Of a DNA stretch of 27,184 nt, positions 1 through 8,168 are shown piece by piece (positions within the stretch are counted from its first letter, which is position 1; every line of letters starts with the position of its first letter). Origin of the DNA: Desulfuromonadaceae bacterium (GTDB taxonomy: Bacteria > Desulfobacterota > Desulfuromonadia > Geobacterales > Pseudopelobacteraceae); assembly GCA_028686145.1 (NCBI GenBank), contig JAQUCQ010000004.1, forward strand, positions 1 through 27,184, given 5' to 3'. Under the pieces are notes generated by a model. That model did no database searches and had not been told where the DNA came from. It saw only the letters and a program-made list of their open reading frames with translations. The position numbers and the translations under genes are program-made.

Positions 1-887
1 CACGGACTGCCGTTTGGAAACATATATCTGCGTTGAGAAGCAACGGCTACTGCATCGAAGCTGTTCCATCTCGCGGGTATCGGCTTGTCTCGTCGCCAGA
101 CAACATCGATCCATTCGAAGTACGCGCCCGACTAGAGGGCGGTAAAATCGGTAGGCGGCTCGAGTTTCTTAACCTGACTGCATCAACTAATGCTGATGCC
201 TTTCGGTTGGCAGAAGCTGGAGCTGTCGAGGGAACAGTTGTCCTGGCAGACTCCCAGACCGGCGGGAAAGGCAGACGTGGCAGAGCCTGGGCTTCTCCCG
301 CCGGGGTCAACCTTTACTGTTCGGTTGTTCTCCGCCCCACCATAATGCCGCATGAAGCCCCACAGCTGACTTTTCTATCCGCAGTGGCTGCAGCACGGGC
401 AATTGAACAGACGACAAAACTCAACCCGGAAATCAAATGGCCCAACGACCTGCTTATTTCCGGAAAAAAGGTTGCCGGCCTGCTGAATGAAATGAGTGCT
501 GAGACCGATGGTATCAATTTTGTCATTTTAGGTATCGGCATCAACCTGAATATGACAGCAGACCAGTTCCCTGGTGATCTGCGCCAACCTGCCTCTTCTC
601 TTCTCCTGGAATCCGGCGCACGAGTTAACCGGGGTCTCTTTGCCAGTACCATGCTATATGAACTTGATCGGTTGTATGCTGACTTTCAGAGGTATGGTTT
701 TGGTCCGGTACGTGAAGAATGGCAGCGGCGCTGTAATGCAAACGGACGCCACGTACTTGTCAGCGACTCAGGGACCGACTGTACCGGTGGGAGATTTATC
801 GGTATCGATGTGGATGGAGCGTTATTGCTCCGATCAGATGACGACATACTGTACCGTATCACCTGTGGAGATGTGAGGGTAATTTAA
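1..887 (+). CDS. birA: Biotin--[acetyl-CoA-carboxylase] ligase BirA (5' end outside window)
   Basis: The enzyme activates biotin with ATP and attaches it to the carboxyl-carrier lysine of acetyl-CoA carboxylase and similar enzymes in the cytoplasm. The reading frame is open from base 3 and begins RTAVWKHISALRSNGY, the recognition-helix half of the N-terminal winged-helix domain, so the first few dozen codons lie upstream of the window. The TTG at 33 is therefore not the start. The catalytic domain shows GGKGRRGRAW (the biotinyl-AMP loop, usually GRGRRGR), then EIKWPNDLL with the family lysine and KVAGLLNE, followed by a C-terminal SH3-like domain. Because the DNA-binding half is present, it is probably a bifunctional ligase and biotin-operon repressor (inference). 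The TAA abuts the ATG of coaX, which suggests co-transcription and coupled translation. Confidence 0.95.
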   Translation, partial: RTAVWKHISALRSNGYCIEAVPSRGYRLVSSPDNIDPFEVRARLEGGKIGRRLEFLNLTASTNADAFRLAEAGAVEGTVVLADSQTGGKGRRGRAWASPAGVNLYCSVVLRPTIMPHEAPQLTFLSAVAAARAIEQTTKLNPEIKWPNDLLISGKKVAGLLNEMSAETDGINFVILGIGINLNMTADQFPGDLRQPASSLLLESGARVNRGLFASTMLYELDRLYADFQRYGFGPVREEWQRRCNANGRHVLVSDSGTDCTGGRFIGIDVDGALLLRSDDDILYRITCGDVRVI

Positions 888-1652
888 ATGCTTCTTGTTA
901 TCGACGTCGGCAACAGCAACATAGTATTAGGAGTTTATGACTGCGAGGTGCTTATCCGCAGTTGGCGCCTTTCAACGGATAAATCCCGTACATCGGATGA
1001 ATACGCTGTGCTCCTTCACAGCCTGTTTGACCAGGCAGGGATCAGCTTTTCAGCGGTAAAGGCCTCAATTATTTCCTCAGTTGTCCCTCCATTAACCGGC
1101 GTAATGGAGGCAATCTCTCACGATTTCTTCAATTTGACACCCTACGTTGTCGGTCCCGGAATAAAAACAGGGATGCCGATCCACTATGACAACCCTCGCG
1201 AAGTTGGAGCCGATCGAATTGTTAACGCAGTGGCAGGTTATGAAAAGCATAAATGCCCGTTGGTAATTGTCGATTTCGGAACTGCAACAACCTTTGATTA
1301 TGTCAATGGCAAAGGAGAATACTGTGGTGGCGCTATCGCACCAGGCCTTGCTATTTCAGTAGAAGCACTTTTTCAGCGAGCCAGTAAATTGCCGAGAATT
1401 GACATAATCAAACCACCCCATGTCATCGCAAAGAATACCGTTAACTCAATGCAAGCTGGAATTTTTTATGGGTATGTCGGCTTGGTAGATGGGATTGTGG
1501 AACATATTCAGGCTGAATCGAACGAAGCGTTTCGAGTGATCGCCACCGGTGGTCTTGCTGCTTTAATTGCTCCGGAGTCAAAGACTATTGATGAAATAGA
1601 TGAGAACCTGACACTTGAGGGTCTGCGCATACTGTATGAACGAAACCGCTGA
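888..1652 (+). CDS. coaX: Type III pantothenate kinase CoaX
   Basis: This enzyme catalyses the first step of coenzyme A synthesis, ATP-dependent phosphorylation of pantothenate. The 254-residue protein has the usual length for the type III family. It shows the phosphate-binding motif DVGNSN at residues 6-11, the pantothenate-site motif GADR at 107-110, and the second ASKHA motif DFGTATT at 129-135, followed by GGAIAPG. Type III enzymes are known to be insensitive to CoA feedback and to need a monovalent cation. The ATG directly follows the birA stop, with no separate Shine-Dalgarno gap, so translation is probably coupled. birA-coaX adjacency is common in bacteria and joins two cofactor functions. 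Confidence 0.96.
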   Translation: MLLVIDVGNSNIVLGVYDCEVLIRSWRLSTDKSRTSDEYAVLLHSLFDQAGISFSAVKASIISSVVPPLTGVMEAISHDFFNLTPYVVGPGIKTGMPIHYDNPREVGADRIVNAVAGYEKHKCPLVIVDFGTATTFDYVNGKGEYCGGAIAPGLAISVEALFQRASKLPRIDIIKPPHVIAKNTVNSMQAGIFYGYVGLVDGIVEHIQAESNEAFRVIATGGLAALIAPESKTIDEIDENLTLEGLRILYERNR

Positions 1653-1738
1653 TGAGCTCACCCAATGAGTCTCTCTGGAATTAAGCGTTACATTTGAACG
1701 GGCAGTGAAATCCATTTCGCACGCAAGGAGGCTATTTT

Positions 1739-3838
1739 ATGGGACAATTTGAAACCTGCAAGATTCGCAACTTGGGCATAATCGCGCATGGTGGTGCCGG
1801 GAAAACATCGCTTTCTGAAGCAATCCTGTTTGATACCGGAATGATTGACCGTCTTGGTCGAGTTGATGACGGCACATCAACCATGGATTTCGAGCCTGAA
1901 GAGATCAAACGAAAAATTTCGATCACTTCCTCCCTGGACCATTGCGAGTGGCAGGGGCATTCCATCCACATAGTAGATACTCCCGGCTATGGAAACTTTA
2001 TTTCTGACACTCGTGCCTGCATGCGAACTCTCGACTGTGCAGTCATCATCCTCTCGGCCATATCAGGAGTTAAAGCCCAGACGGAGGAGCTCTGGAGCTG
2101 GGCCAATGAATTTGAAATCCCCCGCATCGCATTCGTCAACAAAATTGACCGTGAACGAGCCAGCTTCCTGCGGGCTATCGACGATATGGAAAAAATGCTG
2201 GGTGCACGCGGAGTCGCCATTCAAATCCCGATCGGACTTGAGTCAGCTTTTGAGGGCATTATCGACCTGATAACAATGAAGGCCTGTTTTTATGCAAAAG
2301 ACGGCTCGGGGAAATACACCGAGGGAGCTATCCCTGCCGAGTACGCTGAAGAAGCTGCTCGTTTGCGTGGCCAGATGGTTGAGACAGTCGCCGAAGCGTA
2401 TGATGCACTCACGGAAAAATACCTCGAAAACGGCGATTTAACTGTAGATGAAATTATTGACGGGCTTCGAGTTGGAACAATGCGCAATACATTCACCGCC
2501 GTCCTTTGCGGAGCGGCCACACCAAACATTGGTATCGCTCACCTTCTCGATGCAATCTGCGCCTACCTCCCTTCTCCACTGGATCGAACCAAGGCGATCG
2601 GCATTCATCCCAAGACCGAAGAGATTATCGAACGAGCTCCCGACGAGAATGAACCATTCTCTGCACTGGTTTTCAAGACAACGTCCGACCCCTATACCGG
2701 TAAAATCACTATTTTCAGGGTTTATTCGGGAGTGCTCAACTCTGATTCTACAATATATAACTCTACCAAGGGGGTTGAGGAACGGATCGGCCAGATTTAC
2801 GAACTGGAGGGTAAAAAGCAGCATCCGATCAAACAGGCTGTTGCAGGAGACATCGTTGCTGTTGCCAAACTCAAGGAAACGGTAACCGGCGACACACTCT
2901 GTGATCCAGCAAAACCGATCATATTTGAGCCGGCAAAACAGCTTTTACCGGTGATATCATACGCAATAGAGCCGAAAACCAAGGTTGACGAAGACAAGAT
3001 TCACAATGCACTGCACCGCATGATCGAGGAAGAACCCACGCTTGAGTCGCACCGTGACACCCAGACCAAGGAATTAATTATTTCCGGCATGGGACAGGTT
3101 CACCTTGAGGTAATAGTAGAAAAAATGAAGCGCAAATTTGGCGTTGAGGTTCTGCTTAAGACACCTAAAGTGCCCTATTTTGAAACTATTCGGGGGACAG
3201 CTAAGGTACAGGGCAAATACAAGAAACAATCCGGAGGCCGCGGACAGTATGGCGACTGCTGGATTGAAATGTCGCCGGCCGGACGGGGTGAAGGATACAT
3301 TTTTGAAGATAAAGTTGTCGGCGGTGTCATTCCACGCCAGTATATTCCAGCCGTTGACAAAGGGATTCAGGAGGCCAGTATGGAAGGTTTTCTGGCAGGC
3401 TACCCGGTCGTTGACTTTAAAGTTGCCCTCTATGACGGGTCATTCCACACCGTAGACTCCTCCGAAATGGCCTTCAAGGTCGCCGGTTCAATGGCATTCA
3501 AGAAAGGCATGGAACTCTGCAAACCAGTTTTGCTTGAGCCTATAGTGAATATGAAAATCACCGTACCGGACGAGAATATGGGCGATGTTATAGGCGACCT
3601 TAACTCCAGGCGCGGCAAGGTTGTCGGCGTTGAGCCAAAAGCAAATTCACAGATTATCCGCACGATAGTCCCGATGTCTGAAGTTTTGGCCTATTCTAAC
3701 GATCTCAAGTCGATGACCAGTGATCGGGGACTGTTCAGCATGGAGTTTTCTCATTACGAAGAAGTGCCTTCTCACCTTTCTCAAAAAATAATTGCCGACT
3801 CTCTTGCGGGAAAAAAAGAAACGCATAACAATCACTGA
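1739..3838 (+). CDS. EF-G-like translational GTPase (EF-G2 type)
   Basis: A 699-residue protein with the complete EF-G domain order: GTPase domain, domain II, then domains III-V (for example GRGQYGD and GMGQVHLEV). It differs from canonical translocase EF-G. The P-loop reads AHGGAGKTS (residues 16-24) instead of AHIDAGKTT, and switch I reads KRKISI in place of the usual ERGITI. DTPGYGNF and NKIDRE supply G3 and G4. These changes mark the EF-G2/EF-G-like subfamily, whose members are ribosome-associated GTPases that often cannot replace EF-G; the exact role here is unknown. The start is supported by AAGGAGG at 1725-1731. No rpsL, rpsG or tuf is nearby, which also argues against the main EF-G. 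The SPOR gene follows 20 bases later. Confidence 0.9.
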   Translation: MGQFETCKIRNLGIIAHGGAGKTSLSEAILFDTGMIDRLGRVDDGTSTMDFEPEEIKRKISITSSLDHCEWQGHSIHIVDTPGYGNFISDTRACMRTLDCAVIILSAISGVKAQTEELWSWANEFEIPRIAFVNKIDRERASFLRAIDDMEKMLGARGVAIQIPIGLESAFEGIIDLITMKACFYAKDGSGKYTEGAIPAEYAEEAARLRGQMVETVAEAYDALTEKYLENGDLTVDEIIDGLRVGTMRNTFTAVLCGAATPNIGIAHLLDAICAYLPSPLDRTKAIGIHPKTEEIIERAPDENEPFSALVFKTTSDPYTGKITIFRVYSGVLNSDSTIYNSTKGVEERIGQIYELEGKKQHPIKQAVAGDIVAVAKLKETVTGDTLCDPAKPIIFEPAKQLLPVISYAIEPKTKVDEDKIHNALHRMIEEEPTLESHRDTQTKELIISGMGQVHLEVIVEKMKRKFGVEVLLKTPKVPYFETIRGTAKVQGKYKKQSGGRGQYGDCWIEMSPAGRGEGYIFEDKVVGGVIPRQYIPAVDKGIQEASMEGFLAGYPVVDFKVALYDGSFHTVDSSEMAFKVAGSMAFKKGMELCKPVLLEPIVNMKITVPDENMGDVIGDLNSRRGKVVGVEPKANSQIIRTIVPMSEVLAYSNDLKSMTSDRGLFSMEFSHYEEVPSHLSQKIIADSLAGKKETHNNH

Positions 3839-3858
3839 GCGATAAATGGAGGTTTTAC

Positions 3859-4881
3859 ATGGAATTTAAATTCAGTAAAGACGCAGATGACTCTCACCAT
3901 CAGGAAGCACCACCTGAGAAAAAGAATCAAAGTGCACTTCTGCTCCTGCTGCTGATTCTGGTTGGCGGTTTCGGCTATGTCTATATTTTCACCGACCTCG
4001 TTAAGCCCCTGGAAGTGCAAAAAACGGCTGAAACGGTTATCCCAGCACCACCGGTTACCAAGATCCCTCTTCCGGCCCGTGAGGGTGAGCCTGCTAAACC
4101 AGAGAATAAGGCACCTGAAAAAACTGGAGTTTTGAAAACAGTTGCAACCAACACGCCATCAGCAAACAAACCAGCACTAACCAAGCCAGCCCTCCCCCCA
4201 GCTGCAAAAACAGCTGACAAAAAAGCTTCGCTGGCAGTTGCCCCTGACAAGAAAAATGAATCCGTTGCTGCGGCCAAAGCTGGAGAGAAAAAAACTGCCG
4301 TACAGACAAAGAAAATTGTTGTTGCAACCAATAAGAGCGGACCTGCAAAAGATAGCGCAAAGAATTCCTCTTTAATAAAAAATCAGACAAAACCGCACCC
4401 TGATGCAAAGAGCAAAAAACACGAAAACAACTCGTGGTCGCTTATTGTCGGAAATTATGTCCTCGAAGAGGACCTGGCAGCCGAAATGGGACGCGTACGT
4501 AAGGCAGGGTTCAAGCCAACAATAGAACCTTCCTCACACATAAAGACGACTATGAACCGCCTGTTGATATCTGAATTCAACGACCGAGCCACAGCTCAGT
4601 CTTCTCTGAAAAAGTTGAGTGGTTACACTTCGGATGCATTCGTGATGGAACAGGGAGGAAAGTTTGCCGTCTATGCCGGTTCATATTTACAAAGCGATGC
4701 AGCAAACACTGAAAAAGAGCGACTGAAAGCAGCCGGCTTTACAGTAGCCATTAAGCGTGCCAGTATCGCGATTCCCTCTCAGCGCCTGTCAATTGGACCT
4801 TTTAAAAACAAGAAAACAGCAGACTCCGCACTCTTGAGGTTAAAAAGCGCTGGGATAAAAGCAACTCTTTCACAGAAATAA
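3859..4881 (+). CDS. Membrane-anchored SPOR-domain protein
   Basis: A 340-residue bitopic protein. Residues 1-24 are charged and presumably cytoplasmic. Residues 25-47 form a single membrane segment (SALLLLLLILVGGFGYVYIF). Residues of about 48-190 are a low-complexity Ala/Lys/Pro/Thr linker, suited to crossing the periplasm. The C-terminal 150 residues hold two SPOR-like units, around 193-265 and 266-340, recognisable from WSLIVGNY, FAVYAGSY and LSIGPFKNKKTA. SPOR domains bind denuded septal peptidoglycan, so a role in cell division or envelope remodelling is likely (family knowledge plus inference). TGGAGG at 3847-3852 fixes the start. It sits between the EF-G-like gene and a HEAT-like gene on one strand with short gaps. 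Confidence 0.85.
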   Translation: MEFKFSKDADDSHHQEAPPEKKNQSALLLLLLILVGGFGYVYIFTDLVKPLEVQKTAETVIPAPPVTKIPLPAREGEPAKPENKAPEKTGVLKTVATNTPSANKPALTKPALPPAAKTADKKASLAVAPDKKNESVAAAKAGEKKTAVQTKKIVVATNKSGPAKDSAKNSSLIKNQTKPHPDAKSKKHENNSWSLIVGNYVLEEDLAAEMGRVRKAGFKPTIEPSSHIKTTMNRLLISEFNDRATAQSSLKKLSGYTSDAFVMEQGGKFAVYAGSYLQSDAANTEKERLKAAGFTVAIKRASIAIPSQRLSIGPFKNKKTADSALLRLKSAGIKATLSQK

Positions 4882-4888
4882 CTTCCAG

Positions 4889-5716
4889 ATGGCTGAAAAA
4901 ATAAAATTAACCATTTCCCCGGCTGTGGCGGCATACGTCCGGCCGGGGACTGCTCTGGAAATAAGATTCTCCGGTTGCGCCGCCGCCGAAAGCATGGCAA
5001 CGCCCGACCGGCTGATGCTATTATTCTGTCTTTCAAAAGATTCAGAGCCAGCCGTCCGCACCGCAGCAATTTCCTGCATGGAACTACTGCCGAAGGAAGC
5101 AATCAGAGAGTACATGGATTTCGCCCATCCTCATCCTCTTGTTCTCAAGGCATTATCAACCATTTGCCACAATCATCCTGAAGCGTGCCAGCCGTCTGAT
5201 GCTCTCGCTATTGATGATAGTGAGCAGGAAGATACGGCACCAGATGATGCCGACTATTGTGCTGAGCCTGAAGATGAAGAACCCGTGAATGAAAATGACG
5301 AGGAGTTTCTCAGCAAATATAAAACGGCCCAGTTTATGGGAATTGGCGAAAAGATTAAGATGGCACTTTCGGGGGACAAAGAGTGGCGCTCCATTCTGGT
5401 GAAAGATTCAAACAAGCTGGTTTCAGGGAGTGTCATAAAGAATCCGCGCATCACCGAGGCTGAAGTGCTAACGCTTATCAAAGCAGGCATTCAGAATGAT
5501 GAAATCATGCGGTTAATCTGTGCCAACAAGGAATGGATAAAAAGTTATAAAATAAGAAAAGCTCTTGTCGAGAACAACCGGACACCGGTCCAAAACGCCA
5601 TGAGATACCTTGGCACTATGGGTGAGAAGGATCTGGCTTTTTTTGCCAAAAGCAAAAACATCTCTTCCGTCATTTCAACCATGGCAAAGCGTCTTTTGTT
5701 GAACAAGAAAAAGTAG
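4889..5716 (+). CDS. HEAT-like repeat protein of unknown function
   Basis: A 275-residue protein without signal peptide or membrane segment. Residues 25-95 look like short alpha-helical repeats (DRLMLLFCLSKDSEPAVRTA), followed by a very acidic stretch around 110-140. The second half contains a pattern I associate with a deltaproteobacterial family of unknown function: KIKMALSGDKEWRSILVKDS, then KLVSGSVIKNPRITEAEV, KEWIKSYKIRKALVEN and KDLAFFAKSKN. That half reads as HEAT/ARM-like helical pairs and is probably a protein-interaction scaffold (inference). The gene starts 7 bases after the SPOR stop with no clear Shine-Dalgarno, suggesting coupling. It is followed 18 bases later by the MglA-like gene, so a physical partnership with that protein is plausible. 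Confidence 0.75.
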   Translation: MAEKIKLTISPAVAAYVRPGTALEIRFSGCAAAESMATPDRLMLLFCLSKDSEPAVRTAAISCMELLPKEAIREYMDFAHPHPLVLKALSTICHNHPEACQPSDALAIDDSEQEDTAPDDADYCAEPEDEEPVNENDEEFLSKYKTAQFMGIGEKIKMALSGDKEWRSILVKDSNKLVSGSVIKNPRITEAEVLTLIKAGIQNDEIMRLICANKEWIKSYKIRKALVENNRTPVQNAMRYLGTMGEKDLAFFAKSKNISSVISTMAKRLLLNKKK

Positions 5717-5734
5717 GTCATTCCGGAGTTTGAC

Positions 5735-6592
5735 ATGGCACTCGTAAATCATGCAAAAAAAGAGATCAACGCTAAAATTGTATTTTATGGACCGCCTGGA
5801 AGTGGCAAAAACACCTCTCTCACCTATATTTATTCACGGATCAAGCCGTCCTTGCGCGGCGAATTAAAGAATATTCCAGCTGGCGCCGATAATCTGGTGC
5901 TCTTTGATTTCAGCCCTTTTGAAACTCCGTTGCCAAACGGATATCATGTTCGCTTTCATGTCTATACGCTTACAGGAACTGTTGCCAATCCGGCAACCTG
6001 GAAAATGACGCTCAAGGGCACTGACGGGATCATAATCATGGTTAACCCTGCCACTGCGCAGACAGCTGAAACCAGAGAGAGCGTTTCGCAATTGCGCGAT
6101 TTTTTATCTGCATATGGAGTAGGACTTCACGAAACACCTGCCGTTTTGCAGCTTAACAACTTTGCTCCTGGAACTCAGCTCGATGATGTGGCGGGTATTG
6201 CAGCAGCGCTTGACCTCTCAATGCTGACAACGTGCCGTTCTAACGCCGCCTGCGGAGATGGAATTCTGGAGTCTCTTACAACTCTTTCCCGTCAGATTCT
6301 TGACCGGATCAATGCAAAAGATCAACAGAATGAACAAGCTGATCACGCCAAAAAGCCTGAAAAGTCCATTGCTCCCACGGAGACACTCTCCCCATCCCCA
6401 TTTGATTCAACCATTTCAGCTGGATCAGAAAACGGTGCTGTAGCACAACGATCTGGCAACGAGCCGCTTGTAACTCTGCTGTCCAATGACCTTTACGTTG
6501 AAGGGACAACGCTTAAAATTCCTCTGGAGGTCCAATGTGGTACGACTCAAAGCAGGTTGGTGGTAACAGTATCGGTAGCGGTAGCAAGTTAG
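5735..6592 (+). CDS. Degenerate MglA-like small GTPase with C-terminal extension
   Basis: The first ~195 of 285 residues align well with MglA, the Ras-like GTPase that sets cell polarity in Myxococcus and Thermus (EINAKIVFYGPPGSGKN, VRFHVYTLTG, LKGTDGIIIMVN). Key residues have changed. The P-loop is GPPGSGKN (19-26), with Asn where the Mg-binding Thr/Ser should be. The MglA PGQ of G3 is TGT (80-82), losing the catalytic Gln. The NKRD base-recognition motif is NNFA (141-144). Residues of about 200-285 form a low-complexity linker and a small predicted beta-rich end not found in MglA. It may bind nucleotide weakly or not at all and act as a pseudo-GTPase (inference). GGAG at 5725-5728 supports the start. 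It ends the plus-strand run and faces a convergent gene. Confidence 0.8.
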   Translation: MALVNHAKKEINAKIVFYGPPGSGKNTSLTYIYSRIKPSLRGELKNIPAGADNLVLFDFSPFETPLPNGYHVRFHVYTLTGTVANPATWKMTLKGTDGIIIMVNPATAQTAETRESVSQLRDFLSAYGVGLHETPAVLQLNNFAPGTQLDDVAGIAAALDLSMLTTCRSNAACGDGILESLTTLSRQILDRINAKDQQNEQADHAKKPEKSIAPTETLSPSPFDSTISAGSENGAVAQRSGNEPLVTLLSNDLYVEGTTLKIPLEVQCGTTQSRLVVTVSVAVAS

Positions 6593-6636
6593 AGAGAATT
6601 TTTTCAGCACAACATCCTTTTTTATCTGAGACAATC

Positions 6637-7221
6637 CTATCGCCTGAAGATGCGAGGGAACATAAAAGGGACCGCATGTTGGTAGGCCCGGTATTCGTCT
6701 CCAAACTCCACAACTAATCGGGTTTCCTCAAGACGGGCACCGATAACGAAATATATTGCCGAAAGCAGAGTCAGCAGGAGCCAGCGGGTGCTTATAACCG
6801 GATTACACAGAAGAAACAATAATGAATACAGGTACAGCGGATGCCGTACGACCCGATAACAGCCACTGGTAATCAACGTGTGAGTTTGCGCTCCGGCGGC
6901 AGATAGTCTGTGAATTCCGAGAAATTCGGCAGCTCCGGACTGTCGGGTACAAGCAAACAGAATTATGAGAAACAACAATTGCATGAAGTACATGACAAGG
7001 CTCCATGCTCCTGGCACTACATACAGAACAGTAGAGTTCCGAAAGACAGCCATTGTCCAGCCGAAGAGCGCCAATGACAGAAGGTTGTAATACACACGGT
7101 AGAATCTGCTCAGGTGTTTATTTTTTTCAGACACACGTCTTTTAAGGGACGGTATTGCCAAAATTGAGTGTACGGCAACAAAGAGAAGGAAGCGGAATAC
7201 GAACAAAACGGCATCAGACAT
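6637..7221 (-). CDS. Membrane protein of the isoprenylcysteine/phospholipid methyltransferase (ICMT/PEMT-like) family
   Basis: An integral membrane protein of about 194 residues with four to five hydrophobic segments. The C-terminal part has the family signature YRVVRHPLYLYSLLF, then EETRLVVEFGDEYRAYQHAV followed by PFMFPR. This matches the SAM-binding end of ICMT/PEMT/NnrU-type methyltransferases; the substrate cannot be told from sequence. The frame opens at an ATG at 7242, but the ATG at 7221 (MSDAVLF) is preferred because GGTGG lies 5 bases upstream of it, while 7242 has no visible ribosome site. It is convergent with the MglA-like gene (44-base gap) and divergent from the kinase-like gene. 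Confidence 0.78.
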   Translation of the reverse strand: MSDAVLFVFRFLLFVAVHSILAIPSLKRRVSEKNKHLSRFYRVYYNLLSLALFGWTMAVFRNSTVLYVVPGAWSLVMYFMQLLFLIILFACTRQSGAAEFLGIHRLSAAGAQTHTLITSGCYRVVRHPLYLYSLLFLLCNPVISTRWLLLTLLSAIYFVIGARLEETRLVVEFGDEYRAYQHAVPFMFPRIFRR

Positions 7222-7269
7222 GCAAACCACCATATAAGTCATATTATTGAATATACCATCACGATCGTC

Positions 7270-7298
7270 TTGAATACATAGCTATTACGTGTTATAAG
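7270..7298 (+). promoter_or_regulatory. Predicted sigma-70 promoter of the kinase-like/BON gene
   Basis: TTGAAT at 7270-7275 and TATAAG at 7293-7298 are separated by exactly 17 bases, each close to consensus. Transcription would start near 7305, giving a leader of about 29 bases that contains TTGGAGG ahead of the ATG at 7334. No experimental evidence. Confidence 0.6.
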
Positions 7299-7333
7299 CG
7301 ACGAAACTGCTTCACTTTATTGGAGGTTGGATA

Positions 7334-8164
7334 ATGGCAATTATCACCGTATCACGCGAAATGGGCACCGGAGCCTATCAGATTGCTTCGGAAGTTGCCC
7401 AAAAGCTCAAATACACTCTTATAGACGGGCCACGAGTAAAATCACTGGCAGCCAAATATGGCCTGACTCCAGAGATACTGCAACTGGTTGACGAAAAGCC
7501 ACCATCCTATGTTACAGCAGAAGACCGCAAACGTGCGGCAGCTCTTAATGCAATCGAATTGATTATCCTCGACCTCGCCCGCAAAGGTAATGTTGTCATT
7601 TATGGCCGGGGCGGCCAGGATTTGCTGAAAGATTGTAAAAACATTCTTCGTCTCCGCTTTATAGCCGATTTTGAAGAGCGGGTAGAACGTTTTGCCGAAC
7701 GCGAGTGGATTGATCCGGATATGGCTCGCACGCTGATACGTCGCAGTGACCACCAACGGGGTGGTTTCATTCATTTCTACTTTGATCGTGACTGGAATAA
7801 TCCGAATTACTATGATCTGGTTTTTAACACCTCACGTCTTTCGGAGGCGACAATTGTCGACAGCATTATTGCAACGGCAAAAGAGCCCGCCTTAAAAGAG
7901 TCTGATAAAGCTGCAGGTGCAATTATAGATAGTGTTATTTTGTCAAAGAAAATTGAAACTGCCCTCTTAAATGCTCCAGTCCTAGAGGACTATCGCCCTT
8001 TTACAATTTCTGCTGACAAAGGAGCGGTGTCAATCAGCGGTTATATTGTTTCTGAAGCTCAGAAAAAGGCAGCGATAGAAATAGTCACATCAATAAAAGG
8101 AGTAACATCGGTTAGTGAAGATATTCAGGTATTTGATTACAAGGCCTACAAGGAAAAAATGTAG
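7334..8164 (+). CDS. Cytidylate-kinase-like protein fused to a C-terminal BON domain
   Basis: A 276-residue protein in two parts. Residues 1 to about 190 match the cytidylate kinase-like family (AITVSREMG-type start, IDGPRVKSLAAKYGL, NVVIYGRGGQDLL, LRLRFIADFEERVERF). The P-loop, normally SREFGSGG-like, reads SREMGTGAYQIA and lacks the usual GK[ST], so kinase activity is uncertain. Residues of about 208-272 form a BON domain (ISADKGAVSISGYIVSEAQK then KGVTSVSEDIQVF), a fold usually found in periplasmic or membrane-binding proteins. No signal peptide is present, so the protein appears cytoplasmic. The function of such fusions is not known to me. The start is supported by TTGGAGG. The gene ends 4 bases from the convergent PHP gene. 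Confidence 0.85.
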   Translation: MAIITVSREMGTGAYQIASEVAQKLKYTLIDGPRVKSLAAKYGLTPEILQLVDEKPPSYVTAEDRKRAAALNAIELIILDLARKGNVVIYGRGGQDLLKDCKNILRLRFIADFEERVERFAEREWIDPDMARTLIRRSDHQRGGFIHFYFDRDWNNPNYYDLVFNTSRLSEATIVDSIIATAKEPALKESDKAAGAIIDSVILSKKIETALLNAPVLEDYRPFTISADKGAVSISGYIVSEAQKKAAIEIVTSIKGVTSVSEDIQVFDYKAYKEKM

Positions 8165-8168
8165 CTGT

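Noticed and set aside
33..887. TTG at 33 as the start of birA
   Set aside because: The frame upstream continues with the conserved winged-helix residues RTAVWKHISAL, so the gene starts before the window.
2438..2885. Overlapping open frames of 128 and 145 codons inside the EF-G-like gene
   Set aside because: Both lie within a strong CDS and show no domain or start signal.
4141..4420. Repetitive Ala/Lys/Pro coding DNA in the SPOR gene as a possible repeat array
   Set aside because: It is a low-complexity protein linker without a regular DNA period.
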